Positions 1-12,129 of a DNA stretch of 64,000 nucleotides are shown here, piece after piece. The translations under genes and the position numbers were made by a program. Source of the DNA: Ramularia collo-cygni (Eukaryota > Ascomycota > Dothideomycetes > Mycosphaerellales > Mycosphaerellaceae); the NCBI RefSeq assembly GCF_900074925.1, contig NW_019716266.1:835315-899314 (forward strand). Reading direction: 5' to 3'. Below the pieces are notes generated by a model. It was not told where the DNA came from and ran no database searches. It saw nothing but the letters and a program-made list of their open reading frames with translations. How positions within the stretch are numbered: the stretch's first letter is position 1; each line of letters begins with the position of its first letter.

Positions 1-336
1 TCCGGCAGTGTTGACTAGGAACTCGCCGGCGATGTTAAAGAAGACGAGGAAGAAGTACAAGGCACCGAGCCCAAGCACGACGTAGACTTTTGGGACGCTG
101 GTTTGCTGCTCGAAGTTGTTGAGGGCGGGGTACTTGGACAGTTCCCTGCATGGCGATCAGTATCGATAGGACGGAGATGATGGTGTTGTATCGAGGATGA
201 CTGACTTGTCCAGCTGCGAGAGGTGGTATTGTGCGCTGTGATGGCCGTCAATATTCCTTATCTAGCGCCATGGCTGTTCCAACCGTTGACGATGCTCTTA
301 CCGCTCCTGAACGCTTCCTTGGGCATTGCCTGACAT
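1..336 (-). CDS. YOP1: YOP1/REEP (DP1/HVA22) ER-shaping protein, 5' part only
   Basis: The gene reads leftwards and is cut by the window edge. Exons are 302-336, 206-235 and <1-145. Intron donors are GTAAGA and GTCAGT, and both acceptors (CACAG, TGCAG) keep the frame. About 70 residues are visible. A short polar N-terminus leads into the family signature QLDKELSKYPALNNFEQQT, then the first half of a membrane hairpin rich in V, L, Y and F (VVLGLGALYFFLVFFNIAGE). These match the start of fungal Yop1/DP1/REEP5 proteins. Such proteins insert as wedge hairpins in tubular ER and bind Rab/Yip1 partners. The rest of the hairpin pair and the tail lie outside the window. The start ATG at 336 is the only one that splices into the frame. 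It is divergent from the RFX gene to the right. Confidence 0.88.
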
Positions 337-1522
337 TTTGGCGGGTATTTGCAGAGGTTGGTGGGAATGAATCTCGTTACTGTCGATGTTGTTGAGTGGT
401 AGGGGAAGTTGTTTGCGAGGTGTTCAGACGTCGGTGTGCTATGGAACTGGGCAGGGATGACGTTTCAAGAAAGAACGGCTTGGTGGCCTGCATGTTCCGA
501 CCAGAGCCTACTCCGTGTGGTCATCAATTGATGCACGGAATTGATGCGAATTGATGACCCGGACCCACTATCATTGGTGAGCTCATCAGCCATGGAATTC
601 ACGATTATTTCATGTGTCAAACATGTGTCAAGCATGACAAGTCAATATCTCATCACCAAGGCCCGCCACATGGATCGGTATAGTAAGACGGCCAGACTTC
701 CATCTCCTGCGCGTAGATGCAGACGCGTAGAATAGTTTAAAGTGAAAATAATTGGTGCATTATCCTTCAAAGCACTTATCAATGCTTGGAAAACTGGCCG
801 GCAAAGTAGGACTAGCGTCAGCGCGGATCATGTCTCCGGTTACGGGAAGCTGCCGGACTGCCTACTGGGATTAATCGCCTCGCATCATACGAAAGAGGAG
901 CCATTTCCAAAACGAAGGTTGGTATTTCCCCAAACGAGGCAATCGGCACGATCGAAAGCTCGCAAGACCGTCAACGCAGACTCTGGGTGTTGGCATTCGC
1001 AATCCCTTTTGCCTGTCAAGTAACGGCCATACCGGATTTCGTGAGAGAGGTGTGATTAGCTCAGCTGTCGTTGTTGTTTACTTCGGTTTGTTGTGCATGC
1101 ACCCAGCCTCTCTTCACTTCAACCCTCGACAAGCCACCACCACGGCTCAATCNCCCAACTCTCCGCGAACCCTCTGCCGCCGACTTGCTCGCACGATTGG
1201 ACGACTCCAGGGATTAATCGCACCGCCGTCCTGGAAGTTGCACCGTGTGGAAATCGAGAGGCGCCCGCGCCCGCAGCGTCCAAGTTCATCTGCAGATCTC
1301 GTCTCGCGCATATTCCACCTACCATACATCGCCTCCATGTCAAATACCCGCACAGGTACTACTCCCACTTGAAAGAACGCGCCCTCGAATATTACAGAGG
1401 AGTCGCCTGCATCGCACTGCTGACTCGACCAAGATCAATAACCACAGTCGCTCCCGCACCCAAATCAACAGCATCATAACATAGTAATTTTCGGCCTGCT
1501 CGACGAATAATACACCACCCAA
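337..1522. other. Intergenic, divergent YOP1/RFX promoters
   Basis: About 1.2 kb between two genes that start back to back. Several short ORFs exist, but none has a recognisable domain or a convincing start. The right third (about 1080-1500) is pyrimidine-rich and probably holds the RFX promoter and 5' leader. One N lies at 1153. No RNA gene or repeat was seen. Confidence 0.6.
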
Positions 1523-4131
1523 ATGTCGGCTCGCCATAGCCACCGGCCTGATAGTCGCGCGTCGACTCAGAGCGCGGCATCTCATCACCACGATACCTCG
1601 GGACAGGATGTCAAGTCTTCATACCTAGTGCCAGGACCCGAAGCAGCACTGCTAGAATATCACGCGAATATGCTCCCCCAGCAGATGCCGCAGTATCAGC
1701 AAATGCATCCCCAGCAGCAGCAGCAACAACAACAAACACAACAACACATGAATCACCAGCACTCGCACTCGCACAGCGTACAATACCCGATGCAAGCGCA
1801 ATACACTGCACAGGATTCGCCGTATATGCAGCAGGATATGACCTTTGCGCAACATACACGAGTGGGCTCGGTGCCCGCGCAATTGATTCCCGACATTGCC
1901 GATGACAAGCGGCGGAAAGGCTCGGCCGTCACGGCCACCAACGACAAAGAATTGCGCGAAATGCTGGTCAGGAATGAAGGTCGGCCGCTGAGGGACGTGG
2001 CACAGGAGGTCATTCAGAAGGAGAGGACTCCCATGGCGGAAAAGACGAAGCAGCTGTTTGCGATGCTTTGGTGAGTCCGTTGGTGCGCGGACGGTTATGT
2101 GGTGATTACAAACTCTAACGGCTTTTCAGGCTCCGCGCGGTCTGCAAACCTGCAAAGACTTCCGTCCCGAGGAATCGCGTCTACTCTCAATATGCCACGC
2201 GCTGTGGGACGGAGAGAGTGGTGCCTCTCAATCCGGCATCTTTCGGAAAATTGGTTCGAGTCATCTTTCCGGGCATCCAAACTCGGAGACTGGGAGTGAG
2301 AGGCGAGAGCAAGTACCACTATGTCGATTTGGCGCTGGAGGAGGAGCAGCCGAACATGCCATCAACATGGCAAGGGAATGGATTCGCCCATCTCCAAGAC
2401 CGACAGCGGTCGCAATCTGCGGGCATAAATCACATTGACTTTAATAACATTCCACGACTGCAGGCCGACACTGCCGCCTTCCCCACAGCTGATGGAGGCT
2501 TTGATGTGCCGACTACACATGTTCCAACGCCACGCGGGCCAGCTTCCAAGGGACAGTCCTTCGTGTATCCGGAAGCACGTGGCATGCAGCCTGGGACCGC
2601 CGAGTCACTGTCTTACACTCACACGCTCCGCTTTCCCTCAAGCAACATGCCGGCATTCTCCGAGAATGAATCAGTCAACCTCCCCTCAATACATCCATAC
2701 CTCCCACCACGAACCGACAACGATACAGCCGAAGCACTTGCAGCACTTTACAGGACACACTGCACATCGCTCATCGACAGCATCCGGTTCTGCAAGGAGA
2801 AGCAGTTCTTCCGACTGTACACTTCATTCCACGGCACACTCACAGTACCTGTACAGAAACTGTTCACACACCCTAATCTAGCTCACTGGATTGAGCAATG
2901 CGATCTTGTCATGTACCGGACCATGGTGCGCTTCGTGAGCCGTCTCACATTGCAAGCTGCACCAGTGATTGTCATCAACATTCTTTCCAACATTTCCGCA
3001 ACCCTCCACAACCACATCGCAAAGACCTTTTCACAACAGCCGCCTCATGTTCTTGAAGCCAAGCTACGGCCTGCCACCATCTTCGCTGGATTGTTATATC
3101 GTTTGATCCGAGTCAATCAGTCCGCCCACGCAGCTGCAAACCTCCTCACCATCGACCAGAACCGAGAACAAATGTGGCAGGAATGGGTGACCATGGTGAA
3201 CCCCAAGCGTGTCATGGAGGCAGAGCTACCTGACTGCGGATATGATGAAGTGTACAAGATCATGACAACGGAGATGCGCAGCTTGTTGGAACCCCTGCAA
3301 GCCCCGTCTTACCAAGACGATGCCTCGTACTACAATTTCGAGGCAGATAATGGTGGCTTCGCACAATTCCTCCAAAGCCAAACTACCCACCCGAGAAATC
3401 CAACCTCTGCAATCTCTACGGAGAATGTTTTGGACAGATGGCAGGCCTTTCTCGCATCGGTACCAGGACGCTTTCCACAAGCACCGGCGAGAACAATCCT
3501 GCATTGTATCTCTGCTGTTGGAACGGCCGCGTTGCGAGACATTACCATCATGAGTGGCTTGTCATACGGTCACTGGTGGGTGTTGAAGATCTTTGTCGAT
3601 GAAATGGCGCTTTGGATGGCTGAGATGGGTGGCTTTCTCGAACCCACCATGAGCGCCACTCCTCTCAACAATAACAACATATACCAATCCCCTGCGCTGG
3701 AGAATTGTAATGGAAGGAGCCATAGTGGGAGCCGGATGAGCAGTATGGGACCGAATGGCGCCTCTAATAATGGCCACGACGGCGCATCACAGTCTGGATA
3801 CATGGCAGATTCCCAGCAATCACAGAATTTTGCCCAACAACAACATCATCTCCAGCAGGTGCATCAAGTTCAGCAAGTGCAGCAAGTCCAGAACCAGAGC
3901 ATGTCCTTTCTAGCGCAGCATCAGAGTTCTGGTGGCGCCAAGCGACAGTCACAGTCCCAACAGCAGCAGCAGCAGCAGCAGCAGCAACATCACGAACCCG
4001 ATGTCGATGATAGTGGGATTGGCATGTCGTTGATGGATGATGATCTGACCATGGCCAAGTTTGGTGTTTCGGGGCCGCATATTGGGATGGAGGGTGCGGG
4101 GATGATGGACATGCGGATTGAGACTCTATGA
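1523..4131 (+). CDS. RFX-family winged-helix transcription factor
   Basis: Two exons, 1523-2070 and 2130-4131 (59-bp intron, GTGAGT...TTTTCAG), encode about 849 residues. The intron lies inside the DNA-binding domain. The exon 1 end (TKQLFAMLW) joins exon 2, which carries the hallmark NPASFGKLVRVIFPGIQTRR followed by LGVRGESKYHY, at about residues 177-250. This is the RFX winged helix that binds X-box DNA; fungal relatives include Crt1/Rfx1 and RfxA, linked to DNA-damage and cell-cycle control. The middle (about 400-700) resembles the RFX extended/dimerisation region. Gln-rich tracts from CAG/CAA runs occur near 1711-1745 and 3958-3987, and the N-terminus is Gln/His rich. The family call is firm; target genes cannot be read from sequence. 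It converges on the NHX gene. Confidence 0.93.
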
Positions 4132-5041
4132 TGATGGGAGGGTACAGGAGATGAAGACGAGAATGAAGATGAAGATGAAGACGAAGATGAAGGAAGAGAA
4201 GATCTATTTTATGACGTTTACGCAGCAATGGTGTTTTGCGAGTGGAAGTGACGGATGGGATTCAATGGAATTGATGGATGGAATTGCATGGCGGTGTTCA
4301 TATGCTCTCGAGGGAGCTGCATGGAAGGGATGATTTGAAGGCGTTGCTGTTGATGTGGTCAAGGGATTTTTTCTGGGATCAAGAGCGCGCTAGCTAATCA
4401 CTGCGCCAGGTCTTTTGGGAGGGGGTTCTGGATACCACTTTTTTTTCTCTGTCTTTGGCATTCCTCACTCCCGTCTTTTTCGGGAGGGAAGAAGAAGAAG
4501 ATTGAGTGCTTAGCATTTTATTACTGGGGGGTGATAATTCATCGAACTTCCACACAATTCTTTAAGTCCACTTTACCTTTCGTTGTTTTCGATGTGTTCA
4601 GAAGGTTTTATGGTATTGGAGTAGTTACAAGCCCTTCAGACTGCTGAGCGCCATGATAGCCGCCGTATCAGAACATTTCATTGAGACTGAGGTCGAACAA
4701 TCAGGACAAGTGCCAGTTAGTATGCGACAGTACAACTCTGGTTTCGTTCCTTTGCACAGAGGCTTCCCACCTCTGTCTCTCCTTCTTCCGTAATCTTTTT
4801 TCGTGTGAGCAGTTAGTTCCACTGCATGACATCCTGGGTGCGTGCACATTCTCGATCGATACCAGGGCAGTCAGTGTATGCATTTTTACCAATCAATTGG
4901 AACAAGGAGTCTCCCTCCAAAATGCACCTCGCATCGTACATCGTGCAAGCGCAGGACCCTGAAGGCGTCGTGAGGCAATATCATATCATATATATGTATC
5001 AAATGATGGATGGATGGATGGATGGATGCATGCACTCGAAT
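4132..5041. other. Convergent 3' intergenic region
   Basis: About 0.9 kb between the RFX and NHX stop codons. It starts with a GAA/ATG-rich purine stretch (about 4140-4200) and contains an ATGG microsatellite near its right end. No coding signal was recognised; it should hold both 3' UTRs and terminators. Confidence 0.55.
5006..5028. repeat. (ATGG)n microsatellite
   Basis: Five perfect ATGG units plus a partial one, just downstream of the NHX stop codon. Confidence 0.9.
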
Positions 5042-7204
5042 CTAAACACCCCCTCCTCCTCGATCATGTCCCTTTCCCCCACCACTTCCACCACCACTCC
5101 CACTTCCACTCCCACCACTCCCACCCGGATCCAACAACAAATGCGGCTTCAAGAAATTCTCATCCAATTTATTGAACAACGTCCCCGCATCCTCACTCGT
5201 AGCATTCAGCAGCGAAGTAATCGCTCCTCGTGCCGTTAAATGTCCACGTTCTTCCTGCCGGTCCGTTCTGTGTCCCGATTGGGGGTATGCGGCACTACTC
5301 TCCTCCCCACCACCATTCCATCCTCCTCCGCCACCAACAGAACTGCTCTGTGCTCGTTTGGCAGCGGGAGGTAAATCCAAATCCATATCATCGTCGTCTT
5401 CATCCCCATCACTCAACCATCCTGACTCTCCACCTTCCTGGACTAATAATCCCCTCTCGGCGGCATTCTGATCTCTTCGCACTCGTGAACTATTTCGCCG
5501 TTCCAGTTCCGGGGGGCCGTACAGGGGGGATTTACTCCCGGAATTATAACTCGCGGTGCCGGCTCGTGGACGATGATGATCATGTACATCATCCAGACCG
5601 ATGCCTCCTCCTCTTGCATAGCCATTCCCACTACTCCTCGGAACATGCCCGAAAGCGGCTCCGTTCTTTCTCGCGTACGCTCCTGGTCCGTGGGGGACGG
5701 GTTCAATGTCGAATTCATCGTCGGAATCGATTTCCTCGACCACTCCAGTGCGGATGTTGAGGATTTCGAGCATGCGGGCGGTGGTGCCTCCGAAGATGAT
5801 GACGGTTAGGACAACTACGACCAAGACGGTCGCTCGCAATGCTTTTCCATTCGCACCGGAAAGACCGGCTGCGAGTGCAACACCGACCGCTCCTCTCAAA
5901 CCCGCCCAGAAGAGCATGACTTTCCAATTCCAAGGAATCTCTTCGGCCACACTTTCTTGCCCTCTTCGTCGTGCACGGTATCGGATGAACCAGTTGATCA
6001 AGGCAGCCAGCGGCCAAACGGCGCACCATCTCGCGGCACAAATCCCAATGATGGTGATGAGGATGAAGAGGGGTTTGTATTCCAGTACCCTCTCCGTAAA
6101 GAGGGACAAACCGAGGTAGATGAAGATGAAGTTTTCCATCAATTGCGCCATGAGGGAGAAGACGAATTTGGTGGTGAGTTGGGTGCGACGGGACATGTTG
6201 TGGTAGGCGTAGTGTTTGAGGCAGATGCCGCAGAAGAGGAGGGCGACGATTCCTGGAGGTGTTAGCAATGTCGATATGATGTAGATATAACCGAACATAC
6301 CGCTCATGTGAATGGCATTGGCGAAGAAGTAGGAGGCGTAGGCGATGAGGAAGATGAGACAACTCTCAGTCTTGGGATCGCGGCGGACGTGGGTGAGCTT
6401 CAACAGCAGACTGGTGGCAATACCAAAGACAATGCCAATGATGAGACTTCCAAAGAAATTGAGCAAGAAGATGCCAATACTCTCCACCAGACTTAATAAA
6501 GTCAAACTGCCTCCCTCTTCACCCGCCTTGTATTTCTGGGCCGTCTCGAACAGGACAATGGCAATGGCATCGTTGAGGATGCTCTCGCCGAAGATGACAG
6601 TGTAGAGTTTGGGGTCGACTTTGTAGGTGTTGAAGATGGCGAGGATGGTGACGGGATCAGTGGCAGAAAGCGTGGCTCCGACGGAAAGGGCCTCGACAAA
6701 GGTGATGGTCAGGCCTTCGAGGGGAATTCTCGTCCAGACGTAGAGGATGACGCCGAGGACGATGGCGGAGATGAAGGTTCCGGCAAAGGCAAAGGTGAGG
6801 ATACTGCCGATGTTGCGGAAGAAGTTGGCCTGATGCAGCTCATATCCACTGGCGAGGATGATGGGCGGCAGGACGAGGTTGAAGAAGAATTGGTAGTCAA
6901 AGGTGACGGCATCCAGCACCGTCTCCACCGTCGTCAGGCGCAGAATCAAGCCAATGACCATTCCCGCGAAGATGGAAATGACCGTCTCGTGCACCGCCTG
7001 GATCTTCTTGGAGCGCAGGAGATAGCTGGTGAAGAAGGCCAGGATGAGGAGGGTGATGAGGATTAAGAGCGCCCATGAGGAATATATCTCCTTTTGTCCC
7101 GCTTCCTGATCTTCATCATCGTCGCTGTCGGACGTCTGTCGGGCGGCGAGGGCGGCGATTTCCACGCTGCGGCGGGCAATGTATTGGTGGGAGAAGAAGC
7201 CCAT
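5042..7204 (-). CDS. NHX1: Endosomal/vacuolar Na+(K+)/H+ exchanger, NHX1-like
   Basis: A single-exon gene of 720 residues. The first 450 or so residues form a CPA1/NHE antiporter fold with about 12 hydrophobic helices. Diagnostic motifs are FFNLVLPPIILASGYEL (the amiloride-binding-like helix), SATDPVTILAIFN, GESILNDAIAIVLFE with the transport-site ND pair, and FWAGLRGAVGVALA. These place it with organellar NHE6/7/9 and yeast Nhx1, which exchange luminal H+ for Na+ or K+ and control endosome pH and trafficking. The cytosolic tail (about 500-720) is long and acidic, with many Ser and Arg, and ends in a Gly/Ser-rich stretch. Yeast Nhx1 is 633 residues, so the tail is extended. ATG 7204 is the first in frame and precedes a hydrophobic N-terminus as in the family. 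It is divergent from the sugar transporter. Confidence 0.94.
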   Translation of the reverse strand: MGFFSHQYIARRSVEIAALAARQTSDSDDDEDQEAGQKEIYSSWALLILITLLILAFFTSYLLRSKKIQAVHETVISIFAGMVIGLILRLTTVETVLDAVTFDYQFFFNLVLPPIILASGYELHQANFFRNIGSILTFAFAGTFISAIVLGVILYVWTRIPLEGLTITFVEALSVGATLSATDPVTILAIFNTYKVDPKLYTVIFGESILNDAIAIVLFETAQKYKAGEEGGSLTLLSLVESIGIFLLNFFGSLIIGIVFGIATSLLLKLTHVRRDPKTESCLIFLIAYASYFFANAIHMSGMFGYIYIISTLLTPPGIVALLFCGICLKHYAYHNMSRRTQLTTKFVFSLMAQLMENFIFIYLGLSLFTERVLEYKPLFILITIIGICAARWCAVWPLAALINWFIRYRARRRGQESVAEEIPWNWKVMLFWAGLRGAVGVALAAGLSGANGKALRATVLVVVVLTVIIFGGTTARMLEILNIRTGVVEEIDSDDEFDIEPVPHGPGAYARKNGAAFGHVPRSSGNGYARGGGIGLDDVHDHHRPRAGTASYNSGSKSPLYGPPELERRNSSRVRRDQNAAERGLLVQEGGESGWLSDGDEDDDDMDLDLPPAAKRAQSSSVGGGGGWNGGGEESSAAYPQSGHRTDRQEERGHLTARGAITSLLNATSEDAGTLFNKLDENFLKPHLLLDPGGSGGSGSGSGGGSGGGKGHDRGGGGV

Positions 7205-8177
7205 GTTGGGTGGTGGTCTTGGGCGGGATTATCGCATCGCTGGGAAGCCGTGGTATGGACGTGTGTCGTGGGGAGTTGTGGTGGGGAGTTGTGGTATGTC
7301 GTGTGTCGTGTCTGTCGGGTTGGTATCGTGTTATGGACGTGAGGGTCAATCAACAATAATCTCCACCTCCATCAACAAGCATGCATGCATGTGTTTACTA
7401 TGAACAGGTGGAGGGCTGGGCTGCTCCAAGGAGGCTAGCATGGATGGAAGCTTAATCGGCGCGTATCGCATCGCATCTCCGCCGGCGCGGCAAGTCCAAG
7501 GCATGTGAAGACGATCTCCACGTGTGGATGAAACGCACCTTTTATTAGAAGAATGACAGCATTTGTTGANTATACATGACATGACCGTGACCACGAGATG
7601 ATGATGAACATCTTCCTTTCCATCTAGATATCCTCACATCACTTGCACATTCATCTTCCCACATCCCCCACGCATTGTACATACTTCTAATTCTACCCCA
7701 CCTCCCGACAAGGCGGATTTCTTGTGCGACACACGATGGATCGACATGCACGGAGCTGGGAATAGCAACGTGCGCCCTGACATGAAAGCTTCCAGCATCT
7801 CCAAATATCGGGCATGCATCGGTACATGTGGCTGTCAACATGAATGGTATTGTATTGTTGCATGCCCTCTCCGATGCATTCCCCGCAGATTCATCGGCAT
7901 GTCTATCCCCAGGAAAGTGGACGTCGTCATCCCCGCCAATAAACACCCACACGCCACCCATCATCATCTCGTGTTCGCGCGTGATGTCCGTTCCTTGGTC
8001 CATCTGACTGCCACACATCACACATCACACCAACCTACCACCTGAATCCATCCATCCTCAGGGCATCTCCACAAGATCTCCCTCGGCGTTGGTGGAGGAT
8101 GCGGTCAACGAGACTGCCTCATCTACCTTCACTTCCACTTCCACTCCCACTCCACTTGGACATCACCGAACAACACC
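7205..8177. other. Divergent promoter region NHX1 / sugar transporter
   Basis: About 1 kb with no recognised gene. GTGTCGTG-like repeats just upstream of NHX1 (7259-7330) and ACTTCCACTTCCACTCCC-type pyrimidine repeats before the transporter ATG (8128-8158) look like promoter or leader sequence. One N lies at 7570. Confidence 0.5.
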
Positions 8178-10245
8178 ATGGACCCATCGCCTTCGCCTAC
8201 CTCCGATCCATCCCGACCTGCTGACACGGACACGTCAATCTCCACCACCACGACCCCTCCCAAGCATGTGCAATTCAAGAGATTTTCCGCGGAGAGTAAT
8301 CGCGACATGGCAGGAATAAAGTCAAGTTTGGACAATGATACCCTCGATGAACAATCACCACTGTTACCCGCACGCTTGAGTGACGATGTAGGACCCGTTC
8401 CTTCCCTCTCCACCGTCATGAGCCCCGATGATAGTAGTCAGGGCGAGGCATGGAATGTCGATGGAGGGAAACAAGAAGAGAGCAAGAGTAGTTGGNACCT
8501 CCTACTCTTGACCATTTCAATCGGCGGGTGCNTGGGATATACCCATTTGTTTCCTTGTCTTTTCATCCCCCGCTGATGGTGTGTTTTGCAGCCTCCAACT
8601 GGCCTGGTCGGTGGAACTCTCCAATGGATCTCCCTACCTCCTCAGCTTAGGCATCTCCAAGAGCTTACTGGCCATAGTCTGGATCGCCGGTCCTCTCTCC
8701 GGTGTCTTGGTCCAGCCCTATGTCGGAATCAAGTCCGNTCGATGTCGATCTCGCTTCGGCAAAAGACGCCCTTTCATGGTTGGAGGAGCTGCTGCTACCA
8801 TCGTCTCTCTGATGATCCTGGCCTGGACAAAGGAAATCGTCGGTGGCTTCCTCTCAATATTTGGCGTGGATGCTGCAAGTCAAGCGGTCAGGAACTGCTC
8901 TCTCGTCCTCGCTATTGTCATGGTCTACATCCTCGATTTTGCCATCAACGTCATCCAAGCGGCAATTCGAGCCTTCATCGTTGACAACGCCCCAACCCAC
9001 CAACAAGATGCCGCCAACGCGTGGGCCAGTCGAGTTTCGGGGATGGGGAATATCATAGGCTACCTCTTTGGATATGCCAATCTCCCAAAGTACATGTGGT
9101 TCTTCGGAAACACACAATTCAAAGTCCTCTGCGTCATCGCCTCGCTGGGTTTGACCATCACTCTAATCCTCACCTGCTCATCCATCTCGGAACGCGATCC
9201 TCGATTGGAAGGGACTCCTGCAAAGGAAGATTCCGGAGTGCTGGCATTCTTCAAATCTCTCTTCCGGTCCATCCAACGATTACCCTCCCAAATCAAAGCA
9301 GTTTGTGTAGTCCAACTGGCAGCGTGGGTGGGCTGGTTCCCCTTCCTGTTCTATATCACCACCTACATTGGAGAGCTGTATGTCGAGCCCATCTTCCGCG
9401 CCAATCCCAACATGACCGATCAGGAGATTGATCAAGTTTGGGAGCACGGTACACGGGTGGGAACGTTTGCATTGTTGATCTTCGCCATCGTCTCCTTCAC
9501 CTCCAGCGTCGTCATCCCATGGTTTGTGTCCAAAACCTACGAACCTCCCGCTCCAGCTCTCCGCACACCAATGCTCACCCCTGGAACACCCACGGCAACC
9601 ACCACTCTCGCCGCCTCTTACTTCACCTCCCGATCCGAACCCTCCGATCTCTCCACCAGCGAATCCTCGCTTAAAAAATCCGCCTTCCACAACTTGCCTC
9701 TCATCAAACAGACGCGAAAACTCAACCTTCAAATTCCCTGGCTCACGCTCAAAAGAGCCTGGCTCCTCTCCCACCTCCTCTTCGCCCTCCTCACCTGGCT
9801 CACCCTCTTCACCACCTCCCCAACCAGCGCCACTATCCTGGCCGCCCTCATCGGCATCCCCTGGTCTTTAACCATGTGGGCGCCCTTTGCCCTCATCGCC
9901 GCCGAAGTTTCCAAACGCGAGAACATCCGTCGCGGCCTCTTGCGCGCCCCACCCACCCGCGATGGAGAATTACTCGCTCGTGGGGAGGACGTCAGTGCGG
10001 GTGCCGATCAAGCGGGAGTCGTATTGGGAATTCATAACGTCGCGGTCGCGGCGCCGCAGGTTTTTGCCACGGTGGTTAGTTCGGGGATTTTTTGGATGTT
10101 GCAGAAGGAGAGGGGGAGTGGGGAGGGGGATGATAGTGTGGGGTGGGTGTTGAGGTTTGGGGGGTTGGCGGCGCTTGGGGCTGCTTGGTTGAGTAGGTAT
10201 GTTAGGGAAGAGGGGGAGGAGGAGGGGGTTGGGGGGAAGTTTTAA
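8178..10245 (+). CDS. Sucrose/H+ symporter-like MFS transporter (GPH/SUT type)
   Basis: Exons 8178-8527 and 8592-10245 (64-bp intron; its donor GTGC is followed by an N) give about 667 residues. The first 105 residues are a polar cytosolic tail. The first transmembrane helix spans the intron: TISIGG joins LQLAWSVELSNGSPYLLSLG, the classic start of plant and fungal SUT transporters. The loop SxRCRSRFGKRRPFMVGG is the MFS motif A between helices 2 and 3; the N at 8738 sits where relatives have Asp. About 12 helices follow, with a large central cytosolic loop (about 440-540). Members co-import sucrose or maltose-type disaccharides with protons across the plasma membrane; the substrate here is inferred. 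The 3' end becomes strikingly G-rich (10080-10245). Confidence 0.9.
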
Positions 10246-11484
10246 TTCACTTTTTCTGATGGGCGAGGATGATGAGAGAATGGGTGGAAAGAGGATGAGG
10301 GTTAGGAATGAATGGGAGGAAAGAGGATGATGGCTAGGACTGGGCGGGAGGAAAGAGGATGTGTGGCGTTTTCTGGTTTAGTGAGGGTTTGCTTTTTATG
10401 AGGTCTATTATACCCCCTTTTGTGAATTGGACTGGAAGAATTGGGATTGGATTGGACGGATTGATGAATGGAATGAAATTAGGAATTAGGATTGAGCCAG
10501 GAATGAATTGTGATGATTGCATTGGCTGTTTTATTTCCATGGATTGATGGATGGATGATGAAAGATAGTTAAGATGGGATGGGAATGATGTAACGATACA
10601 ATCAATCAACCAAATCGGCAGAAGTTGTTAACAAGAAGCGGAAGTTTGATTTTCTGCCTGCTTCTTCTTGGGCTTCTTGGGTCATGTCTTCCTTTTGAAC
10701 ACGGGGAGACTTAGGTATGGGTGGATAGGTGGATAGAGGGATAGATGGGTGGATGGATAGATAGATGGATGGAATAGGATAGAAGGGATGAACGGGATAT
10801 CTAGGTAGAAGAGGATGGGCAGAAGAGGTTGGAATTCATAGATGGAAATGCAGATGATATAAACGACACAAATGACAGAAATTTGTACCTATATTAACAA
10901 GTAAGTTGTATTGAAGCGATTGAGGATCTTCTGCTTTTGATTTTCGTCTGCAATGTGCTCTTTGTTAGATTTGGGTGCGGATGTTTAGTAATGTCCTCTT
11001 TTTGGAGGTGTTTTGTTCGTTTATTTTTAAACTTCAAGTCGGAAGGAAGGAATTCTCCGGGCTGAATTGAAATGCGAGGTGTGGACATATATACATGTGT
11101 GCCGAGATGGATGATGTTGGAGATGTTGTTATATGCGTCAAATGATGATGCTGGTAAGGAAAGGACGTGCGTGCGTTGCCCCTCCAAACAAACACCGACG
11201 CTCGCTTAGGTCGACTAGTTCCCCCCACCATGAATAGTTAGATGGGACCCTCTTTCACTTCACACATCACCACCCGACTTCATTTCCGCTCCGCTAAAAG
11301 GACACACACATCCCCCACCCACTCAGGCCACAAAATCCCCAACATCTGCCGCCTGATCAACACGTCGCATTGATTGGTGAGTGAGTGAGATTGGGAATGA
11401 CGACGCATTTCTCGCCGACTGACATGTTCTTCATCTTCAGCCCATTGATCGCACCGGAAACATCTTCCATTCTCCCCCCGAAAC
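10246..11484. other. Intergenic, repeat-rich
   Basis: About 1.2 kb from the transporter stop to the cofilin ATG. The left half is G/A-rich with GATGA- and GGATGG-type degenerate repeats. The right half (11220-11484) is pyrimidine-rich and likely the cofilin promoter and leader. No gene recognised. Confidence 0.5.
10716..10777. repeat. Degenerate GGAT/GATA tandem repeat
   Basis: Imperfect runs of GGATA, GATAGATG and GGATGG over about 60 bp, typical of slippage-derived simple sequence. Confidence 0.75.
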
Positions 11485-12129
11485 ATGGTATGCTCGACCA
11501 TGCCACCCTCTATGAAAGATTCCACCCAACTGACATGTGATTGACACAGGCCTCCTCCGGGTATGTCCATCATGGCCACCACCTCCCCCTCCATCCCCCG
11601 CTAACCCCACCAGCGTCTCGGTCGCACCCGAGTGCATTTCCAAGTTCAACGAGCTGAAGCTGGGCAAGTCGCTCAAATGGATCATCTTCAAAATCAGCGA
11701 GGACTGGAAGGAGATTGTGGTCGAGGAGACGTCGACCGACCCGGATTACGCCGCCTTTCGCNAGAAGNTCGTGTCGGCCAAGAGCAAGAACAAAAAGGGC
11801 GAGGAGGGTATTGGCGGCCGATATGCCGTCTTTGATGTCGAATTCGAGGCCGAGGGCGGCGCGGGAATGCGCAACAAAATCACCTTCATTTCATGGGTGC
11901 CTGATGATGCGCCGCAATACGTGAGTTTTCTTGACATCTATCCATGGATGAGATGATTGAGGGGGAATGTTACTGACAAGATGTCATGGTATAGCCCCGC
12001 ATGATGTACTCGACCTCCAAGGACGCCCTCAAGCGCGCCCTCAACGGAGTCGCCGTCGACATTCAAGCCAACGACGCCGACGACATTGAACACGACTCGG
12101 TCATTGCTCGCGCCTCCAAGGGTCGTTGA
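11485..12129 (+). CDS. COF1: Cofilin / actin-depolymerising factor
   Basis: Four exons: 11485-11487 (the ATG alone), 11550-11560 (11 nt), 11614-11920 and 11995-12129, giving 151 residues. The spliced start reads MASSGVSVAPECISKFNELK, the conserved ADF/cofilin N-terminus with the regulatory Ser after Met-Ala. Downstream are the ADF-H fold, the nuclear-localisation-like KSKNKK region, RNKITFISWVPDDAP and the actin-binding long helix in STSKDALKRALNGV. Two N bases (11762, 11768) fall in codons and do not shift the frame. Cofilin severs and depolymerises actin filaments at cortical patches and hyphal tips. Length matches the family (about 143-155). All three introns have GT-AG ends. The 5' exon structure is a hand-made model but gives an exact family N-terminus. 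Confidence 0.95.
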
